Positions 49,483 to 61,765 of a stretch of DNA of 64,000 bases are shown piece after piece (the first letter of the stretch is position 1; every line of letters starts with the position of its first letter). The stretch spans positions 1,535,001 through 1,599,000 of the forward strand of contig JAQISU010000192.1 in the NCBI GenBank assembly GCA_029339505.1, read 5' to 3'. Both the position numbers and the translations under genes were made by a program. The stretch is from Unio delphinus (taxonomy: Eukaryota > Mollusca > Bivalvia > Unionida > Unionidae). Below the pieces are notes generated by a model that did no database searches, had not been told where the DNA came from, and was given only the letters and a program-made list of their open reading frames with translations.

Positions 49483-52081
49483 GAAAGAGTATAAGAGTTG
49501 TCTGACATACAAATTGTTTTGAGTAGCAATAAATAGCAAAACAAGTTCGATACGACATAGGAAAAAGTCTGGGGCTTAAAATACAGTAAATGTACTCATC
49601 GCTTATATAAAATGAATTCTTTCCCACGACTAATAACAAAACGTCAATGCAGTTTTGTATTTATTACATACCCGCTCGTATATGTTTCTAATTTTAGCAT
49701 TACAATAGAAATAAAATTAAATTGAATTGGGGTTTATAAAAAGTTAAATTCACGCAGATACAAATACCGACGCGCGGACGTCAGTGAAAACACCAAATTA
49801 GTTTATACTAAATGGTGATTGTGCAGCTTTAGCTTCTGTAATAAACCATGTAAGATTAAAAAGAAGTGTTATGAATCGAATATGAGATTAATGCATCTTG
49901 ATTACGGTGTGTGATATCACCGTGTAATATCTGTATGGAATTATCACACAATGATGTAAACTGCCACGCTATATATAAACAGGTAATTATTGTTGAGAAA
50001 TGTTTATCTTTCCATTGTCTTCTTTGTTTGTTATTATAAGAGTAATAAATACTTTAAAAAATAATTAACCAGATACAACAATATTACCACGTCGGAATGT
50101 GCAGAAACAGCTATCCCGCCATGAATTATGATTTGAATACAAAATTAACTCCGGTCAAAGAATAGTAGACATGCATCATTAGACACACCACGACAGGTGT
50201 TTCAGTTTGGCCTGTCTCTTAATCATGCACACTGTAATTAACCCCGTATGTGCAGTTGGACGATGCGCCTAAATTTGCGAACTCGAAATACTTTTGCAAG
50301 AATATAGTGCATTATAAATGTCTGTACGTTCGAAAAATTAATGTAATTATTTACTTTGCCAAATTCTGTAATATTTGAGAAAGAATATTTAGAAAAGAAC
50401 GATGAAAGGCGTGTATCTGAAACTATTTAAACGTTGACAAGTGACTTTTGTATCTAAAACGTCAACAAAAGGGAGAAAATTTAGCGGTGTTGGTGGGTGG
50501 GTGGGTCTGTTCGTGCGACAGTACTTAAAAATCCTTACCCGTTCACATGCTATGTAAATGTAATACAGCTTTTGTTCCTTGTTGTGGCAGCGCCACAGGA
50601 ATAAAAACAAATATCAATGACCTATGTGATCAGGTTTCAATCTCGGCTCAATTTTTGTTCACTTTGTATGTACACCGCGTGCAGATGCCTTTTTAAGGCT
50701 GAATTGTGCATTGTGAGTACAGCATACCTATAACAATAAACTCTCGATAAAATATCGATCCCTTTAGAATTTTATAGCTTAATCAATATTTTACAGGAAA
50801 TGAACCAAAGATTCTTTTGTCCTTTTCGTGCAGATGAATACAGATATTCGATATGTTTTAACATACAAATAATGGGGAACGTTCGCAAACAATAATGTAT
50901 ACGCCACGGCTGAATTACTCTTTTGAAATTGTTTTCATCACGCATGCGTAAAATGTTACAATATGTTCCCCGAATTGTTAAAATATGCATTGATCAATGA
51001 AAGTATTCCAATGAGCATAGCTTATGTTGGACAAAATTAGAATTTAGTCATGAGCGGATTACTTATTATTAGTGGTAAACACATAGTACGTAATACGGTT
51101 TGAAATGCATAAAAACAAACAAACATACAAACAAAATTACAACAATACGATATCTCAAAAATGTGCACTTTAGTACGAGTTCTTAAAGAATAAAAAGGTA
51201 AAGACACGCCTAAAACTATTTTTGTCTAACTTTTTTGTACTAAATGTTAATTTCTTTCGAAAATTATTTGTTTGCTACTTACCGTCATGCTGCATCCCAG
51301 ATGTCCAAACCATATTAATTTGTCTTGACAGGAATGGAATTGAACCTATCCAATCAAGAAAGGGAAGCAAATCCTGTAAATTACATTTTGGTGCATGCAT
51401 GTATTATTTCCCTTGAAATCGTTGGATTCTTTGGAAATTCGGGTCACAAGCTTCTTCATTCAATGTCTATTATCTCTTGTCATTTTGTTTTCTCTTAAAA
51501 GTCCGATTTTCACTGAATTATAAAGTCGTTTATGTTTAATAGATAAAAACTGCCTACCTGCTGTAGAAGAATATCAATATTTAAAGATTTACATACTCGT
51601 ACAATTTTTACGAAATATACGCGCGCCTTATAGTTTTTTTTTCCTTTTAGTGAATAGATAAAGTTAATTCAGCTGAGGTTAAAATTAAAGTCATATCATT
51701 TGCAGATTACACTCCTTCTTTATGCAAATTACTTATGTTTCCTAATTACAGCTTGAAAATTTTTAATGCACAATCTCATCAAACTTACGATAGACTATCG
51801 TGTTGGAAAACGAGATCGTGGTTGCCTTTATGTTAGGCATGAGTGTGACATGGAAAATTGTTATGTTACATGGCCGGACCAGATTAAGTGTGTGTGTTTT
51901 GTAATTTTTTTTGTGACCGGGAATGAGGTTGTTGTGAAATCCCGGACCCCTCATCTACTCCCCCGATCTTGTCCGTTGCTATAACAACCATTCAGTTAAT
52001 TTCAACTGTCAAGCTCGTCAAACACAAAGTGAAATATCCACAAATTTAGAACATGTTTAAAATAAAGACGCGATTGTGAAT
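49483..52081. other. Gene-poor AT-rich interval
   Basis: No array, transposon or RNA gene is recognised over 2.6 kb; open frames are 60-73 codons on both strands. Confidence 0.5.
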
Positions 52082-52095
52082 GCCTACAATTTTTG

Positions 52096-52411
52096 AACCG
52101 CTCCGGTGGCTAGTGGTTAGAGCGTCTGCCGCAAATCGGGAGGTCGTGGGTTCGATCCCCGGCCAAGCCATACCAAAGACTTACAAAATTGGTACCAACA
52201 GCTGCCTCGCTTGATGCTAAGCATTAAGAGGTTAGTGTTAGGACTGGTCAGCCTGGTGTCAGGATAATGTGACTGGGTGGGACATCGTGCTAAATGTCTG
52301 CGGCATGATGCCCCAGTGCTAGGCATCACTAAAAACTGCCTCACTGCAGACATCGTAGACATCAAATGGTTAAAGCTACGTTAAAAATCCTAATCAAACA
52401 AACAAAACAAA
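52096..52411 (+). mobile_element. tRNA-derived SINE, family 1, copy C
   Basis: Same head, body and tail as the copy at 17633. The B box GGTTCGATCCC is at 52149-52159. The A box has lost one C (GGTGGCTAGTGG). The body includes AACAGCTGCCTCGCTTGATG and GTTAGTGTTAGGACTGGTCA, and the tail is CCTAATCAAACAAACAAAAC. It is flanked by a 14-bp duplication with one mismatch: GCCTACAATTTTTG (52082-52095) and GCCTACACTTTTTG (52412-52425). Confidence 0.95.
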
Positions 52412-52425
52412 GCCTACACTTTTTG

Positions 52426-53203
52426 CTAATTTCATAAAAGATATGTAGAGGACAGTATGTAGATTTTAGTAGTGCTTCATTTAACATTCAACTTGATGTC
52501 ACTGAACGCAATCTTTCAGAATGATATCTTAAAATTATCTGAAAACCCGCCTTACATTCTATGCAGTATATATTTTATTATTAACATGATATTGTCAATA
52601 GTTGTAAGCAACAGTTAGATGTAGGACGTAGATGAAAAGGTTAGGGGAGAGATCATTTATAAACCATAATTTCTAAGTCTGTCATCCATTCGGATTACTC
52701 AGTCTCAGTGGTATAAAACTTATATGTTTTACTAGCAACCAACAGTATGTGGTCAACGCGAATAATTGAAATCGACTGCCACGCTCAATAATATAAAGGA
52801 GGTAAATCCTACACATGCCATTACAGGAACCTATCGTGATCAGAGTTATGTCCCTTACACCGATCACACTAGACAGAATCGCAAAATGGGGTGTGTGCGT
52901 GTGTGGGGGGTCTAAAGTCAATATTAAATACATAGTCTACTGCTGAATTATCAGGTAATTATTAAAAAAATAACATGACTGGTATTTTCAGGTGAGTCTA
53001 AAAACACAGGACTTGTATTTTCATACGAGTCTAACAAGACATCTTTCGTGCTAGTATAACAAAATACAATTAACGTTTTCATGGGCTTATCATTGTACGA
53101 AATAAGAATACTTTCAAAACGTCACTTTTCATCCATATGTATTGTCCATTCTCTGTAGTTTTATATATAAGGTTAAGTGAAAAATGATTTTGTCTCATGA
53201 TTC

Positions 53204-53208
<5 letters not shown>
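52426..53208. other. Unique interval, no gene recognised
   Basis: Contains a short GTGTGTGCGTGTGTGGGGGG stretch at about 52890. An 83-codon minus frame at 52682-52933 is not recognised. Confidence 0.45.

Positions 53209-53279
<71 letters not shown>
53209..53279. repeat. (GT)n microsatellite
   Basis: A pure GT run of about 70 bp on the + strand. Confidence 0.97.
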
Positions 53280-53286
<7 letters not shown>

Positions 53287-54142
53287 GTTATAATAGGTTT
53301 AATAATTAAATTGTCATATCTTCCTTATCCGTCAATCAAATAAATGAATACGAATATACTATGTATTTACTATGGATGACGATTTTATTCGAATCTTGAA
53401 AGGCAAACTTCAGAATAAATTCTCGACTAAAGAGGAGCTTATTGGACAGGTTTTGTGTCTGCTGCTGTCATATTAAGCTAAACCTAAAAACACACAAAAC
53501 ACGACTTGGAAGACTTATTTGCCCTCTACATATATCCATTCATATGCTACAAACATGAAAGGAAACTGTAATAAAATTAGATGCTGCTTCACGAAACACA
53601 AATATAGGAAATAAAAACATTTTAAAGATTTATCTTCGCAATTTCTTTAAGTATCTCAAAATGTCAAGATAAAATATTTACATGAAACAAATACAAAACT
53701 GCATTATAATCAGCAACACATTAAAAACAATATTATATGTTATCTTGAATTCAATAAGTGATACTGAAGCAGAGATATATGTCTCCAATAATATTTCCTA
53801 ATCTGGAGTAACATCTTTTTTAAAAACTATGTTGAGTCAAGTTTTACGACTAATTTTAATATCTTTAGGAATCATCAAATTGTATTTTGTCAGTAGATGT
53901 GTAAAAATACACTTCATTATGAACGCCTTATCGTGTGTACAAAGTTTTGTTATTAAAAAAACATGAAAGATAAGTTTAAAGAAGTTTACAGTCATCTCTC
54001 TTTCATATAAAGAGTTTGAAAATGAATAGTGTTATTAAAAATATCAGCAACCACTTCAGAAATTAGAGATACAATTTTAAGTATGCATGTAATATTTTCA
54101 ATAATATTTTCAAACATATGGTCACTGTTAATCTTACAAAGG
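53280..54142. other. Unique AT-rich interval
   Basis: Nothing recognised; no frame of more than about 60 codons outside the simple repeat. Confidence 0.5.
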
Positions 54143-54232
<90 letters not shown>

Positions 54233-54239
54233 ATAATAA
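54143..54239. repeat. (AT)n microsatellite with AAT end
   Basis: About 85 bp of AT ending in ATAATAATAATAA. Confidence 0.97.
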
Positions 54240-54320
54240 AATTTGTGCCTGAAGAAGCATAAATGCGAAACTAGTCGCACAAATCTATCGGCGTTTTTGT
54301 TGTTTTTTTTTTATCCCAAA

Positions 54321-54469
<149 letters not shown>

Positions 54470-55275
54470 CTTATGCATTAAAAACTTCTTTTATTACTTA
54501 TATTATGTTAAGATCGTTTAAAAGTGTCAGATAAATTAATAAATATACAAATAAATATCTTTAGGAACACAAATTTAGAACATTTATTAATATGCATCAT
54601 GTATTTACCTTGCATGTAGTGGGTAAGTCTGTTATATTTACCTCTTTGAAGGTATGTTTTGGCTCTTTTCCTAAAATTGTATATATGACAAAAAGAACAT
54701 TATTCCAATAAACCCAACTTTTAGACTTATCTGGTTATAAATGGTTATAAATATATTTCCTCCTTGATTGTTCTATTTTTTACTATTAATAAAATTCCGT
54801 TATTAGACAAATTTTGCGCACCTCATATACCTTATTTCATTATAGCAATTACATTCACACCAGTATATAATAACAAAATGTCAGTCATCTCCCATCGTTA
54901 TCTAGATAAGCTAAACGTAATATATCAATGCTATAAAACGCACAGGAAATTATTATCATCATTAACCATGAGAGGCGTATTTTTGTTATGCAACGCCTGT
55001 CATGTAAAACGGATTTGCTGGGCATACATTGATATTATGCAAGGCCTGTCGCGTATGGCGGACTTGTTGGGCACGGTGTAAATGAAATTGATTAACATTG
55101 TGTCTAAATTGATAAATTGATGTTGTAGTGATTGGAACGGTGGCTTGAATTGAACTCTTGAGTTACCACGGCTATAACTGGAATATTTGCTTTATTCTTT
55201 ATGTATATGTGACATAAACACTCCTCAGCAAGAAGAAGAAGAATGAACTAATTGTTTTTAAAATGAAATTAAAAA

Positions 55276-55276
<1 letters not shown>
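54470..55276. other. Unique interval with a two-copy imperfect repeat
   Basis: TTATGCAACGCCTGTCATGT and TTATGCAAGGCCTGTCGCGT, each followed by a GGATTTGCTGGGCA-like segment, occur at about 54986 and 55034. The 105-codon frame at 54764-55081 spans this and is not recognised. Confidence 0.5.

Positions 55277-55335
<59 letters not shown>
55277..55335. repeat. (TTA)n microsatellite
   Basis: About 19 TTA units; the following sequence is TTG-rich (TTGTTGTTG). Confidence 0.96.
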
Positions 55336-55534
55336 GCCGTAGTTGTTATTGTTGTTGTTTTTTTGTTGTAGCTGTTATTGTTGTTTTGGTACTCGTGGTC
55401 AGTTATTTTCTTAACAACATTCCATTTGGTGCACAATTTAGCGAACGGGATTTATAAATCATTAACAAATACCACTATCCATACATCCATTCACCAGGCA
55501 TTCTAACAGTCAATGATTTACACGCAACCGTCAA

Positions 55535-55536
<2 letters not shown>

Positions 55537-55600
<64 letters not shown>
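55537..55600. repeat. (TTA)n microsatellite
   Basis: About 21 TTA units in the same orientation as the one 200 bp upstream. Confidence 0.96.
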
Positions 55601-55601
<1 letters not shown>

Positions 55602-55754
55602 AGACATTTTATTTCAACACTTTGTGGATTCTCTATCTTGGCTAAAATCAGTTTATTGTCATACAATTCAAGAAATGTATAATAAACTTTACACATTTTA
55701 TTTTTCGATTGCATTAGCGACATTTAATGGTTTTGCGATTTTCGTTGCATGTAA

Positions 55755-55925
55755 GTTTTTAACACGTTAACATGTTATACCATTTCAATGTTTTAACTCT
55801 CTATCATGTTATACCATTTATTGTTAACTCTATAGAATGTTATACCATTTCAATGTTTTAACTCTCTATCGTGTTATACCATTTCATGTTAACTCTGTAG
55901 AATGTTACACCATTTCTTTGTTCAC
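55755..55925. repeat. Degenerate repeat of 30-36 bp, about 5 copies
   Basis: TGTTATACCATTTCAATGTT followed by TTAACTCTCTAT recurs with length variation (one type with TTAACTCTATAGAA). Confidence 0.8.
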
Positions 55926-56885
55926 TTTCTTCAGCAATTGGCTTTTATAAGTTACTTTAAGTGTATATATGTTGTGATTTTGTTATAAAACAAATCAAAA
56001 GTGTCTGGTGCCCGTTTCCTATATTTGTTGTGACCTATATTTTTATGTCTATCAGAGTCAATGATATGATCTGTTTTACATGCATAAAACAATGCAGGGG
56101 TCCATCAAAGTGATGAATAGAATCGTCTCTCTCAACTATCCTGATGTCATAGATCATTTTAAAGTAAACCTGATCACCGAACTCTGCATGCAAGTTTCAG
56201 TGCTGAATAAATCCGTTACTTCATTTTCTCAGTGGGTCCCAATCTACCCATTATCACAACACTCAATTTAGCTCTTCAAAAGAAAAAACACAATCCACCA
56301 CCGGAAATGAAACTGGACCCCAACATAAACGATCCATCAACAGCTTCCGCTAAAAGTTGGAGCGGGCAAGAATTAAAATATTCTCTCGAACGGCTACGCT
56401 ATTTCTATATATTAAAGGTGTATGTCAGGAATTAATTCCGAAAAGATTACACGTTGAACCGGGATAGTTGAGTGCAGTTTTGAGAGAAAAAGTGCATAAC
56501 ATTATTGTTATATTCTTCTTGACTTCCTGCAATTAATTTGATGAGCAGACCTACCTGACTGATATTTAAACCGATCAATCAACCAATTAATATATACACC
56601 TTTGAAACAACAACAATTTTAATTAAAAATGATAGGATCATAGAAGAGATTTATAAAACTGTATGCAAGAAGTTAGGAATTAATTCCATGAAATTTTCTT
56701 TAGTTTCCTATATTTTACATGCACAGATTACAAGGCTTGAAACAAGCAGGCAAGAAGAAGTCTTTTAAATTCACGAATCCGCACTAGATACAAAAATTAG
56801 AATATTCATGAAAATAAAGAAAGTTCTGCTTGCTAAAGACAAATATCGCATGTACATGTACATTAAAAGAGACGTCATAACGAAA
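55926..56885. other. Unique interval, no gene recognised
   Basis: Frames of 63-67 codons at 56080-56435 are not recognised. Confidence 0.5.
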
Positions 56886-57004
56886 TGTGTAGAATGAGAT
56901 TTCATGTAGAAATGTGTACAAAGGGACTTCATGTAGAAATGTGTACAAAGGGACTTCATGTAGAAATGTGTACAACGGGACTTCATGTAGAAATGTGTAC
57001 AAGT
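56886..57004. repeat. 27-bp minisatellite, about 4 copies
   Basis: GGGACTTCATGTAGAAATGT followed by GTACAAA repeats every 27 bp. The first unit is diverged (TGAGATTTCATGTAGAAATG). Both strands are open with a 9-residue period. Confidence 0.93.
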
Positions 57005-57239
57005 ATTTAACACGTATTACTGCCTCAGATATTTTTTATTTCTACAGTCATGCTGTTACTGATATTGATGTTTTCTCAGAAATGAAACAACATTTTTGTG
57101 GTACGTTTACTGTTTTATGTTTCAATGAAGAGCTCATTGCAGGCTACATCAATAAATGGCTAGATATTTTTATGCGAAGATTGTGATACCAAATGTCTGA
57201 TATGATCCTCCAAGACCTTAAACAAAGACAATAGGTTTA

Positions 57240-57490
57240 ACCTTAGGATGCAGCACGACTACAGGACTCTGACCTAGACTTAAAGTTCAACGTAAGATTG
57301 CGATAGACCAACAGGACTCCAACCCTAGACATAAAGTTTGATGTAAGATTGCAATAGACCAACAGGACTCTGACCCTAGACTTAAAGTTCAACGTAAGAT
57401 TGCAATAGACCAACATGACTCCAACCCTAGACATAAAGTTTAACGTAAGGATGCGATAGAGCTACAGAACTCCAAACCAATGCTTAGAGT
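57240..57490. repeat. 51-bp minisatellite, about 4-5 copies
   Basis: GACTCTGACCCTAGACTTAA followed by AGTTCAACGTAAGATTGCAA and TAGACCAACAG repeats at 51-bp steps (57315 and 57366). Related but strongly diverged units continue to about 57710. Confidence 0.9.
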
Positions 57491-57894
57491 TAAACCAAAC
57501 GATGCAGTAGTCCTACAGGAGTATGCTTACTTTAATGTTGCAATTGGCCTCCAATAATCTAGAATAAGGCCTAAAGTATATCTTAGACCGAACTAGGTCA
57601 GAAAGATCCTATCCTACTGTTTAATGTATACGATAAGGCTGAAACAGCGCTTCCATATCTACACTAAGACTAAAAGTTATCAAAAGGCTCAAATAGGGCT
57701 ACATGTAGTCATGTTTTCTAGTCAGGATATACTGGCTCTACTCCAAAATAATCTACAGATTCAGAAAAGACAGCAACACTAAAAAAAAATTCGAGCAATT
57801 ACCATATTTATGTTACTGTAAGTTAACGTCGGTCCCAGCTTGATTGTTACGGGACTTTTACTTAATATTCTGATACCGCTGACAAGAAATATCT

Positions 57895-58205
57895 TAACGT
57901 AAGGCTTCTAAACGTATTGTTTTAACATATCTCATGGAGTGACATGGCTTCTAAACATATTGTTTTAATATTGCTCGTGGAGTGACATGGCATCTAAACG
58001 TATTGTTTTAATATTGCTCATGGAGTGACATAGCTTCTAAACATTTTTTTAATATTGTTACTGGTGTGACATGACATCAGAAAGTATTATTTAATATAAT
58101 ATTGCCCTCTGAGTGACGTGACACCCGAAATTATTTTTTAATTATACCACTGGTGTGACATCCCATATGAACGTATTTTTTTTTATTGCCCTTGAAGTGA
58201 CAAAC
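57895..58205. repeat. Degenerate 40-46 bp minisatellite, about 7 copies
   Basis: CTTCTAAACGTATTGTTTTA followed by ATATTGCTCATGGAGTGACA is the best unit. Copies toward 58200 lose similarity and accumulate T runs. Confidence 0.87.
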
Positions 58206-60054
58206 GTGTTTAATGTTTTGTGCTCGGTAATAAAGTACGCACTTTCGGATATCAAGCGTGTATTACTAATTTTGAAATTCACACGTATCTCAGTAACATA
58301 TATTTAAGTAAGAACAAAAAGGAAAATGAAAACTAAGATATTAAACAAATCAAAGCTTTAGGATTTCAGTAATTTCAAACTCGTATATTACTTTCATCGT
58401 TAACATAAAATTCTTTTTGCAATATATCGCAAAATTAATCGTTTAATTATTCTGCACTGCATCAGGTTTTGTCGCAAAATTAATAAAAAAATTTTTTTTT
58501 ATTCATTTGAAGTTCATAGTTCATATTATACATTCATATGACATTACGAAAATTATATGATGCAAAACAAACAATGGGAGTTTCCAACACAAAAACAATA
58601 TGAGTATCTTCCAATATTAATTTTGTAATCTTTTATTGCACCCAAGGTTGTGATCTCAAAAATAGCAAAGCTATCATCGAGAGCGCGTGGAACTCTTTTT
58701 GGTCAATATTGAAACTGGTTACTTTGGTCTGCATTTTGCCACACATTGGTTTTCATTACAATAATCTGCGTATACATTTAAACCTTGTCGCAAAGACATT
58801 ATTACAGAACAAAGAGCAATTGCAACACGTTTACAAAATGTTCCGCTGCAACGCGTTGGATCCTGGATGAAACATTAATATAGGTTGAAAATAATGTGTA
58901 CAAGTGGATAATATTAATTCATTAAATTATTAATTCACCGGGCAACAGGTGCAGAATATCGGAAAAGTTCTGAAAATTGGAATGTTATTAAGTATACAGA
59001 TATGACGAATTCCCTGTGTATTTAATGGTGTAAACGACCAATGATAATTTGAAGAAGAATAAACTGTTTTAATCAAATTAGTATATGTACGGACAGTCGT
59101 GTTTCTGAGTATTTATTACTGAATTAACTTGGTATAGATTCGAAGTAAACGATTGACAAAAAACGTCTTTGAAATTTCAAATAACTTGGGTAATTTCATA
59201 ATTTACAACATAAGGTGTCCCAAGACAGTTAAAGAACCTTATGGCTGCAAATAAACTACCTTGTTATATGAAACTCTACATTTGACAACTTTGGTTTAAT
59301 GGGAATTTCAGATTGAAGAAACAAGACACACCATTAGTCAATGCAAGCTTCAGTTTACTAGATTCTCGTAAGAGGCAATATTCATTAAGTTACCTGCGCG
59401 GGCAGGTGACCAAAATATAAAGATCTCATTAATAAATTGTGTAACGCAATACAAGCGAGGCCATATATTGCAGGATTGAAATACTGGCGGCCGTCGTTAA
59501 ATGCAGAAAATTCAACCGCAACAGAAATTTGATAGGGTAGACATTCAGTCTCGTCCGGGCAAAATACGAAGATAAGCGATACATATCCGCTAATTGCTTT
59601 TTAATTTTGGGGGGAGAATAGGATAAATTGCTTACAATGTGGATAAACTTAATCATACTATTTGTCCCAAAGGAAGAAGCATGTACTAATGATTTGTTTT
59701 AATCATCGAAATATATTTTTAATAAAAAAACATATTTCGAGTCAATATAGAGGAAATATAAATAGCATTATTTGTTTCTCCTGTTAAAAAAAATATGAGC
59801 TACTCATACTACGATATCAAGACTGAATGATTCCTATAAATCCTAGATAATTGGATTTTTTAACAAAATAATATTGGGGGAAATTATTTCCTCCAGTTCC
59901 TGGATTTCAATAGTTTCTTCACCGATTTTGATCCCTCATTTATGTAATACACCGTGCATTTATATGTTAATATTGTGTAATATTGGAAACCACGATTGTC
60001 TCCAAAGTTAAATGAAACTTATCAATCAAGATTTAAAATTTCATCGCCGTGACA

Positions 60055-60055
<1 letters not shown>
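58206..60055. other. AT-rich interval, no gene recognised
   Basis: Only one frame of note (75 codons, minus 59429-59656), with no recognised family. Confidence 0.5.

Positions 60056-60091
<36 letters not shown>
60056..60091. repeat. (GT)n microsatellite
   Basis: Eighteen GT units on the + strand. Confidence 0.96.
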
Positions 60092-60094
<3 letters not shown>

Positions 60095-61149
60095 TTCCAA
60101 ACATTGCCTTCCTATTTCAAAATATAACAATGCTTGACAGGTCCTGTGTACGAAATTTGTAGTTCGCGGGGGGAGGGGTGACTTTGCTCTCACTAGTTAA
60201 GTAACATCAATTCTCGTATATGTTTAATTTTCTTATTAGCCCTATTGAATAAAATGCAATAAATATTAAATGACGTAAAAATCAATATGATTGACATACA
60301 AATGTACACACACTCAGATTACGTCAGATTACAGTTAGTTACGCTAGGCTATAAAAGATCTTATGGTCCCTGTTCCAATCTTAGTCAATACACGTGACAA
60401 TTTGGTCACATGACCGCAATTAATTGCAGTAGACATCATATAATATCATTAACTGAGTGTATGTAGATTACGTTATGGTCATTAGAACAAACAATTTTAT
60501 ATTTTCTTAGTTTAAAAACTTTAGCAAAAAGTTACCAAGTTCACGTTCATTTTTAAATTGACCATTTAAAAATGTTGTTTTAGTGTCGTTACTCAACCTC
60601 AATAACAGTGACTGCCATGATTTGAGTGTATGCCCATGCTAGTGTTAATTCGCTTATGCTTGTGTTCAACATTTATATGCGGGGGGAGGGGGGGGGGCAG
60701 TATTTTTAGTGAAGTTTTAGAAGGTACAAAAATGATTAATTTTTGTGGCAGTTTAAGAAAAATTATTAACAATTAACAATACGTACTAGCACTTACAACT
60801 TATTACAGTGAAGAGAGAATGTTGTGCTCATTTGAAGTCATTCGGACAAAATATATTGTGTAATGACATGAGAACACAAACCTGAAAAAGCAAACTTATC
60901 TCCGATATATATGTTGTTGCTCTAGGTCAATAAAACTAGGCGGTTAAATGATTCGGGTTCTCTTTTGAATCTCTGATATACATCATCAAAATTGAATGAG
61001 ACAAGTATGTAGACCGAATTAATATATTGGACTAGAATAATATGTCTTTGGTCATTATTTATAAGTCTTCTATTTCAATATGCAATACGTATTTAAGCCG
61101 TTATCTCCTGCTTATGTTAGAATCGTAACATTAATCCGGTCATACACAT
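60092..61149. other. Unique interval with a G-rich run
   Basis: GGGGGGAGGGGGGGGGG lies at 60681-60697. Nothing else is recognised. Confidence 0.5.
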
Positions 61150-61765
61150 ACACTTGTAAAAGGCAGCACATATGCCTATCAAAGGCTACACAAACATCCC
61201 TATCAGAGGCAACGCATATGCCTGTCAAAGAAAACAAATATGTCTGTCAAAGGCAACGGATGCCTTTCAAAGGCAACACACACATCACTGTTAGAGGCAA
61301 CACATATACCTATCAAAGAAAACAAAAAGATGCCTGTCAAAGGAAAGTCGTATGCCTGTCAGAGGCAATTCGTATGCATGTCAAATACAACACATATTCA
61401 TATAAAGGGAAACATATATGAGTATCCAAGGAACACGTATGACTGTCAAAGGAAATATATGCTTGCCCAAGTTAACACATTCTCATGTCAAAGGTAACGC
61501 ATAAGCTTGCCAAATGGAACACTTGGAACACAAACGAAACAAATTTGCCTGTCGAACACACGCTTGTCAAAGGCCAAAAATGCTTGTCAAAGGCACACAA
61601 ACCTGTCGCAGCAAACACGTGTCTTCCTAGCAAGGGCAACACATATACCTCTGTCAAGGGCAACACATAATGTAAAGAGTAGCATAAACGTCTATTAAAT
61701 TCAACAAGCACGCATTCAGTGGCAACACATTATATCAAGGGCAAAGCCAATTCTTATCAAGGGGA
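61150..61765. repeat. Degenerate 20-24 bp tandem repeat, about 25 copies
   Basis: AGGCAACACATATGCCTGTC followed by AA recurs with variable length and many substitutions over 600 bp. The apparent frames of 60-113 codons across it follow the repeat and are not evidence for a gene. Confidence 0.88.

Noticed and set aside
49214..49639. 141-codon minus-strand frame
   Set aside because: Its core is the ATAC tetranucleotide repeat; the flanking residues show no family.
54764..55081. 105-codon frame as a small gene
   Set aside because: Its C-terminal half is an imperfect two-copy DNA repeat and no family or splice support is visible.
61080..61711. Overlapping frames of up to 113 codons on both strands
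   Set aside because: They follow a degenerate 20-24 bp tandem repeat and are open in several phases at once.
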